From positions 1-27,745 of the forward strand of contig DATNPH010000010.1 of NCBI GenBank assembly GCA_036703315.1: DNA of 27,745 nucleotides, read 5' to 3'. Shown here in pieces: positions 24,330 through 27,745 of this stretch (within the stretch, counting starts at the first letter, position 1; the number at the start of each line of letters is the position of its first letter). This stretch comes from DATNPH01 sp036703315 (GTDB lineage Bacteria; Cyanobacteriota; Cyanobacteriia; Cyanobacteriales; Coleofasciculaceae). Below the pieces are notes generated by a model. It had not been told where the DNA came from and did not search any database. It saw only the letters and a list, made by a program, of their open reading frames with translations. Both the position numbers and the translations under genes were made by a program.

Positions 24330-24561
24330 TAGGGTGGGCATACCCATGATTTTATCGGGAATAGGACTACAAGATTGAGATGGGCATCCTATCCCTGTCA
24401 AGGTGCCATACCAAGTTGTAAGGTATCTTGCCCCCCTAGCCCCCAACTTTGGGGGGAACCGGATTTTCTCCCCCCAGAATTGGGGGCGGGGGGCGAAAAT
24501 GCACAATTTCCGTACAGATTCTTCTCACCTTGACAGGGCTGAGAAGGGTAGGCCCACCTTA
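24330..24561. repeat. MITE-like element with terminal inverted repeats
   Basis: TAGGGTGGGCATACCC at 24330-24345 and the reverse complement of 24546-24561 (TAAGGTGGGCCTACCC) match at 14 of 16 bases. Nested inside are perfect 13-base inverted repeats, CCCTGTCAAGGTG (24393-24405) and CACCTTGACAGGG (24526-24538), and a further G/C-run palindrome at 24430-24494. There is no credible gene inside. The length of 232 bases, the ends and the lack of coding capacity fit a non-autonomous miniature element. It fills most of the 375-base gap between the helicase pair and the secernin gene. Confidence 0.7.
24430..24494. repeat. Inner G/C-run palindrome
   Basis: The left arm at 24430-24457 (C-run, TAG, C-run, AACTTT, G-run) is nearly the reverse complement of the right arm at 24469-24494, and each arm is itself partly palindromic. 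It is the same type of repeat as at 1941-2013. It seems to have entered the larger inverted-repeat element, which would make a repeat within a repeat. Confidence 0.75.
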
Positions 24562-24673
24562 CGTTTAGCTTTGTCCACCTACGTAGTAGTGAGGACATAT
24601 CGGTAAAACCAAATCTGGCTTGATAAGGTTCTTGTTGGGTAGTACTAAAACTTTAGATAGAGGAACGACGGCT

Positions 24674-25621
24674 ATGTGTGATACATTTGTTGGCTTGCCG
24701 AATAGTACCAAAGACGGCAATGTTATTTTTGGTAAAAATAGCGATCGCCCCCAAGGAGAAATCCAAGATGTTGTTGTTATTCCAGCTAAAAAACACACCC
24801 AAAACGAGCGCGTTAAATGCAGCTATATCACCATTGAACAAGTCGAGAAAACTTTTGCTGTTATTCTCTCCAAACCCCGGTGGATGTGGGGCGCAGAAAT
24901 GGGAGCCAATGAGTGTGGAGTTGTAGTTGGGAATGAAGCGGTTTGGACGGTCGAACCCTATAAAAGTACTGGCTTATTGGGAATGGATTTGGTGCGATTA
25001 GCTTTAGAACGAGGTGAGACGGCTTTATCGGCACTTAAAGTCATCACCTCATTGCTAGAACAGTATGGACAAGGGGGTAACTGTGCAGAACATTTCTCGA
25101 TGAATTATCATAACTCTTTTATCTTGGCAGATAAAAATGAAGCGTGGGTGCTGGAAACAGCTGGCTTGTACTGGGTTGCTGAACAAGTCACGCAGGGAAC
25201 TCGGTCAATTTCTAACAATCTCAGTATTAGGAACGCAGGCACTCTCAGGCACTCAGAAGTGGTTCAATATGCTGTTAATCAGGGATGGTGTACTGGGGAG
25301 GATAACTTTGATTTTGCTCAGCTTTTTAGTGAGGGAGGTATTTCTGACTCCTTATCTCCAAATTCTAGGGAAGGCCGAGTCAGACACTTGTGCAAGTTGA
25401 ACGAGGGAAAATTTTCTTTTGACACAGCGCAATCGATTTTGCGGGAGCACAAGGGCAATATTTGCATGCATGGAGAATTTGAAAGTGCAGGCAGTCAAAT
25501 TTCTTCTCTTTCCCCAGATGGTTGCGAACATTGGTTTATCGAGAAGCCGTTTCCCTGTCAGCAAGAGTATAAAAAGAAAGAGTTTTGCAACTCTCTAATC
25601 CAGAGTGGCACAAGTTCATGA
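24674..25621 (+). CDS. Secernin-type Ntn hydrolase (peptidase C69 family)
   Basis: From ATG 24674 (AGGAA eight bases upstream) the protein has 315 residues and begins MCDTFVGLPNSTKDGNVIFG, then KNSDRP. In the C69/secernin family, Cys2 becomes the N-terminal nucleophile after removal of Met, which fixes this start; starts further upstream would bury the Cys. Other matching blocks are SKPRWMWGAEMGANECGVV, LGMDLVRLALERGETA, YGQGGNC and AWVLETAG. The C-terminus ends soon after GCEHWFIEKPF; longer relatives such as animal secernins continue for roughly 80-100 residues, so the tail is short or lost. It is the first of three closely spaced plus-strand genes. Substrate unknown; dipeptidase or amidase activity is the family expectation. 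Confidence 0.9.
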   Translation: MCDTFVGLPNSTKDGNVIFGKNSDRPQGEIQDVVVIPAKKHTQNERVKCSYITIEQVEKTFAVILSKPRWMWGAEMGANECGVVVGNEAVWTVEPYKSTGLLGMDLVRLALERGETALSALKVITSLLEQYGQGGNCAEHFSMNYHNSFILADKNEAWVLETAGLYWVAEQVTQGTRSISNNLSIRNAGTLRHSEVVQYAVNQGWCTGEDNFDFAQLFSEGGISDSLSPNSREGRVRHLCKLNEGKFSFDTAQSILREHKGNICMHGEFESAGSQISSLSPDGCEHWFIEKPFPCQQEYKKKEFCNSLIQSGTSS

Positions 25622-25643
25622 CCGTAGAGAAGGGAGTTAAACA

Positions 25644-27194
25644 TTGAGCGATCGCCAAACAGATGTCATTGTAATTGGTAGTGGGATTGGTGGTTTAAGC
25701 TGTGCAGCTCTTCTGGCTCGGTATGGCTTCGAGGTAACCATCTGCGAGAGCCACTCTATCCCCGGTGGTGCCGCACACGGGTTTGAGCGCAACGGATTCA
25801 AGTTCGACTCAGGACCGTCGCTATACTCAGGTTTATCGTATAGCCCCTCTGCCAATCCTCTTCGGCAAGTGCTAGATGCTATTGGCGAGAAGCTGCCATG
25901 CGTAACCTACGATACATGGGGTTGCTGTCTGCCGGAAGGGAATTTTGACACATCAGTTGGTGCTGAGCAATTCTGCGAAGTTTTGACGAGGCTTCGTGGC
26001 AACAATGCTGTGGCTGAATGGCAGGAGCTTCAGCGCGTGATGCAACCCTTGATGAGTGCTGTTGTTGCAATGCCGCCTGCTGCTCTGCGCTTTAATCTGG
26101 GTGCCGCGCTCACCGTGGGTCGATTTGCCCCGTCCTTACTCCGGCATGCTACTAATATCGCTAAGCTGACAGGACCTTTCTCGCGCATCATGGATGGCGT
26201 TATCAATGACCCGTTTACGCACAACTGGCTCAATCTATTGTGTTTCCTCCTGTCCGGATTACCAGCCACTGGTACCAGTGCAGCAGAGGTAGCATTTATG
26301 TTTGCAGACTGGTACCGACCTGGCGTGGTGCTGGACTATCCTGTGGGGGGCAGTGGTGCTCTTGTGGACGCCTTAATCAGGGGACTCAAGCGATACGGCG
26401 GTCAACTGATGCTGAATGCTCATGTCGAGCAAGTGTTGGTAGAAGGCGATCGCGCAGTCGGTGTGCGTCTACGTGGCGGCAAACAGCTCCGAGCACGTCG
26501 GGCAGTCGTATCGAATGCGTCGGTATGGGATACCCTCAAGCTGCTACCACAAACAGCCGTGCCAAAACGGTTTCGAGCTTCTCGACAGGCGACACCAGAG
26601 TGTGACAGTTTTATGCATCTTCACCTCGGCATTGATGCTCAAGGACTACGCACAGACCTTGCCTGTCACTATATTGTGGTCAATGATTGGGACAAAGGCG
26701 TGACAGCTCCTCAGAATGTCGTAGTCTTGTCGATTCCGTCTGTTCTCGACCCATCGCTCGCCCCACCCGGAAAGCACGTAATCCACGTCTATACACCAGG
26801 GAATGAGCCGTATGACCTCTGGCAGGGGATGGAGCGCCCCAGTGAAGAGTATGCGCAACAAAAGCTTTTGCGTGCAGAAGTCATGTGGCAAGCTTTAGAG
26901 CGAATTATTCCAGATGTGCGACGCCGGAGTGAGGTAACACTGGTTGGTACACCCCTAACCCACGAGCGCTTTCTGCGACGCCATCGAGGTTCGTATGGTC
27001 CAGCGATTCGGGCAGGAGAAAGCTTGTTTCCAGGCTCCAATACGCCTCTCCCAGGACTACTGTGCTGTGGAGATTCGACCTTCCCTGGTATTGGACTACC
27101 CGCCGTCGCCGCCAGTGGAATGATTGCCGCCAATACGCTTGCACCTGTACAAAAGCATTTGGAAATGCTTGAAGATATTGGGTGCATTGCCTAG
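25644..27194 (+). CDS. CrtISO/phytoene-desaturase-like FAD oxidoreductase
   Basis: This 516-residue flavoprotein has an N-terminal Rossmann FAD motif, VIVIGSGIGGLSCAALLARY, followed by the acidic ribose-binding residue in TICES and PGGAAHGFERNGFKFDSGPS, the pattern of carotenoid isomerases and desaturases (COG1233). The C-terminal FAD site shows LLCCGDSTFPGIGLPAVAASG. The likely substrate is a carotenoid or another polyene; the exact reaction cannot be told. The start is TTG 25644: an in-frame stop lies at 25638-25640, GGAG is seven bases upstream, and no later ATG keeps the FAD motif. It begins 22 bases after the secernin gene and ends 25 bases before the ArsC-like gene. Base composition is somewhat more G+C-rich than the helicase pair nearby. 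Confidence 0.88.
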   Translation: MSDRQTDVIVIGSGIGGLSCAALLARYGFEVTICESHSIPGGAAHGFERNGFKFDSGPSLYSGLSYSPSANPLRQVLDAIGEKLPCVTYDTWGCCLPEGNFDTSVGAEQFCEVLTRLRGNNAVAEWQELQRVMQPLMSAVVAMPPAALRFNLGAALTVGRFAPSLLRHATNIAKLTGPFSRIMDGVINDPFTHNWLNLLCFLLSGLPATGTSAAEVAFMFADWYRPGVVLDYPVGGSGALVDALIRGLKRYGGQLMLNAHVEQVLVEGDRAVGVRLRGGKQLRARRAVVSNASVWDTLKLLPQTAVPKRFRASRQATPECDSFMHLHLGIDAQGLRTDLACHYIVVNDWDKGVTAPQNVVVLSIPSVLDPSLAPPGKHVIHVYTPGNEPYDLWQGMERPSEEYAQQKLLRAEVMWQALERIIPDVRRRSEVTLVGTPLTHERFLRRHRGSYGPAIRAGESLFPGSNTPLPGLLCCGDSTFPGIGLPAVAASGMIAANTLAPVQKHLEMLEDIGCIA

Positions 27195-27219
27195 CAGTTG
27201 ATGTTAATTAACAAGCATT

Positions 27220-27576
27220 ATGTCCATTCAAGTCTACGGAATCCCAAATTGTGGCACCTGCAAGAAAGCTTTCAAGTGGCTCGCAGATAGCGGTGTTGAG
27301 TACGAGTTCATTAATACAAAGGACAATCCGCCAACTCGCAAGCTGATCCAATCTTGGGTGAAAGCTCTGGGGTATAAGCCAATGCGTAACACCTCTGGTC
27401 AGTCCTACCGAGCGTTGGGTGACGAAAAGCAGACTTGGACAGATGATCAGTGGATTGAGGCGTTTGCTAAGGATGCGATGCTTCTCAAGCGACCGCTTTT
27501 CGTTAAGGATGGAACGGCAGTATCGGTCGGCTTTAAAGACAAGGAAGACGTGATACGGGAAAAGTTGGGGGTATAG
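27220..27576 (+). CDS. ArsC/Spx-family thioredoxin-fold protein
   Basis: This 118-residue protein has the YffB/Spx/ArsC form: IQVYGIPNCGTCKKAFKWL with C11 and C14 as a CxxC redox pair, INTKDNPPT, NTSGQSYRALG, and KRPLFVKDG before GFKD. True thioredoxin-coupled arsenate reductases of this family use the first Cys, and Spx regulators use a CxxC switch. No ars genes are near, so arsenate reduction is only one possibility; a redox-regulatory or glutathione-dependent reductase role is equally likely. Start ATG 27220, 25 bases after the FAD oxidoreductase, so probably the last gene of a three-gene operon. No terminator is clear downstream. Confidence 0.9.
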   Translation: MSIQVYGIPNCGTCKKAFKWLADSGVEYEFINTKDNPPTRKLIQSWVKALGYKPMRNTSGQSYRALGDEKQTWTDDQWIEAFAKDAMLLKRPLFVKDGTAVSVGFKDKEDVIREKLGV

Positions 27577-27665
27577 TTTTGAGTTAGAAGCGATCGCTTA
27601 GCTTGGAGGCTAATCAACAGGAAATAATTTGCTTATATTCGTTTATATATGCTAATGTTTACGGC

Positions 27666-27745
27666 ATGGCATATATCCCACTCAGAAAAGCGGTCGAATT
27701 TCTGGGTTTGCATCCCCATACGCTGAGGAAGTATGCAGATGAAGG
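27666..27745 (+). CDS. IS607-family serine resolvase (TnpA), N-terminus only
   Basis: From ATG 27666 to the window edge the frame reads MAYIPLRKAVEFLGLHPHTL, then RKYADEG. This is the MerR-type helix-turn-helix start of IS607-family TnpA serine recombinases (consensus PLRKAxExLGxHPxTLRxWADxG). IS607 elements normally carry tnpA followed by a TnpB RNA-guided nuclease gene, which would lie to the right of this window. The AT-rich bases just before the ATG (about 27620-27665) probably contain the left end of the element, but the exact border cannot be placed because IS607 makes no target duplication. A stand-alone MerR regulator is less likely. Confidence 0.8.
   Translation, partial: MAYIPLRKAVEFLGLHPHTLRKYADE

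Noticed and set aside
24321..24606. Small open frames on both strands in the gap before the secernin gene
   Set aside because: They arise from the inverted-repeat element and its G/C runs; no family likeness.
26240..26605. Alternative plus-strand frame of 121 codons within the FAD oxidoreductase, and minus-strand frames beside it
   Set aside because: Arg/Ser-rich shadows of a well-supported flavoprotein frame.

Overview
The window looks like a piece of a filamentous cyanobacterial chromosome. The HIP1 octamer GCGATCGC occurs about twenty times by eye across both strands. There are short tandem heptamers and G/C-run hairpin repeats typical of these genomes. The protein families also fit: Uma2 nuclease, secretion-domain/CHAT protein, CYP120-like P450, iron-uptake-type porin remnant, FHA-GAF-cyclase, IS607-type recombinase. 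No tRNA, rRNA or CRISPR array was seen.

Layout. Positions 1-4100 (mostly minus strand) hold the first codons of an unidentified protein, a probable XisI-like remnant, a Uma2 nuclease, a large DEAH helicase with a repeat element inside its reading frame, and a small HNH nuclease with a TTG start and a strong Shine-Dalgarno. Positions 4199-4631 (plus) carry two overlapping small genes of unknown function. Positions 4673-5211 hold a porin pseudogene made of three pieces separated by two internal deletions. The 225 bases from 5212 to 5436 are AT-rich with no gene seen. mnmH (tRNA 2-selenouridine synthase) and a cytochrome P450 diverge from a 40-base gap.

Positions 7874-13317 form a signalling block. 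It has a decayed CHAT-protease fragment, then a PAS-rich histidine kinase overlapping a receiver-GGDEF protein (minus). Divergent from these is an FHA-GAF-class III cyclase (plus). cAMP-type and c-di-GMP-type output genes are therefore back to back. Positions 13584-19436 are one giant gene for a predicted exported protein: two-partner-secretion N-domain, long beta-helix-like repeat region, proline-rich linker, and a C-terminal CHAT caspase-like domain with an intact His/Cys dyad. The matching TpsB transporter is not in the window.

Positions 19437-21452 are mostly non-coding, with a clear intrinsic terminator, a 49-residue single-span membrane protein and an unidentified exported coiled-coil protein. 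Positions 21453-24298 encode a SNF2-type helicase and an unidentified coiled-coil partner with a C-terminal Cys-containing tail. This compact pair is the best candidate here for an undercharacterised system. After a nested inverted-repeat (MITE-like) element comes a tight three-gene plus-strand run: secernin-type Ntn hydrolase, CrtISO-like FAD oxidoreductase (TTG start) and ArsC/Spx-family protein. The window ends in the first codons of an IS607-family resolvase, so a mobile element begins at the right edge.

All family assignments rest on motifs recognised by eye; no database search was possible.
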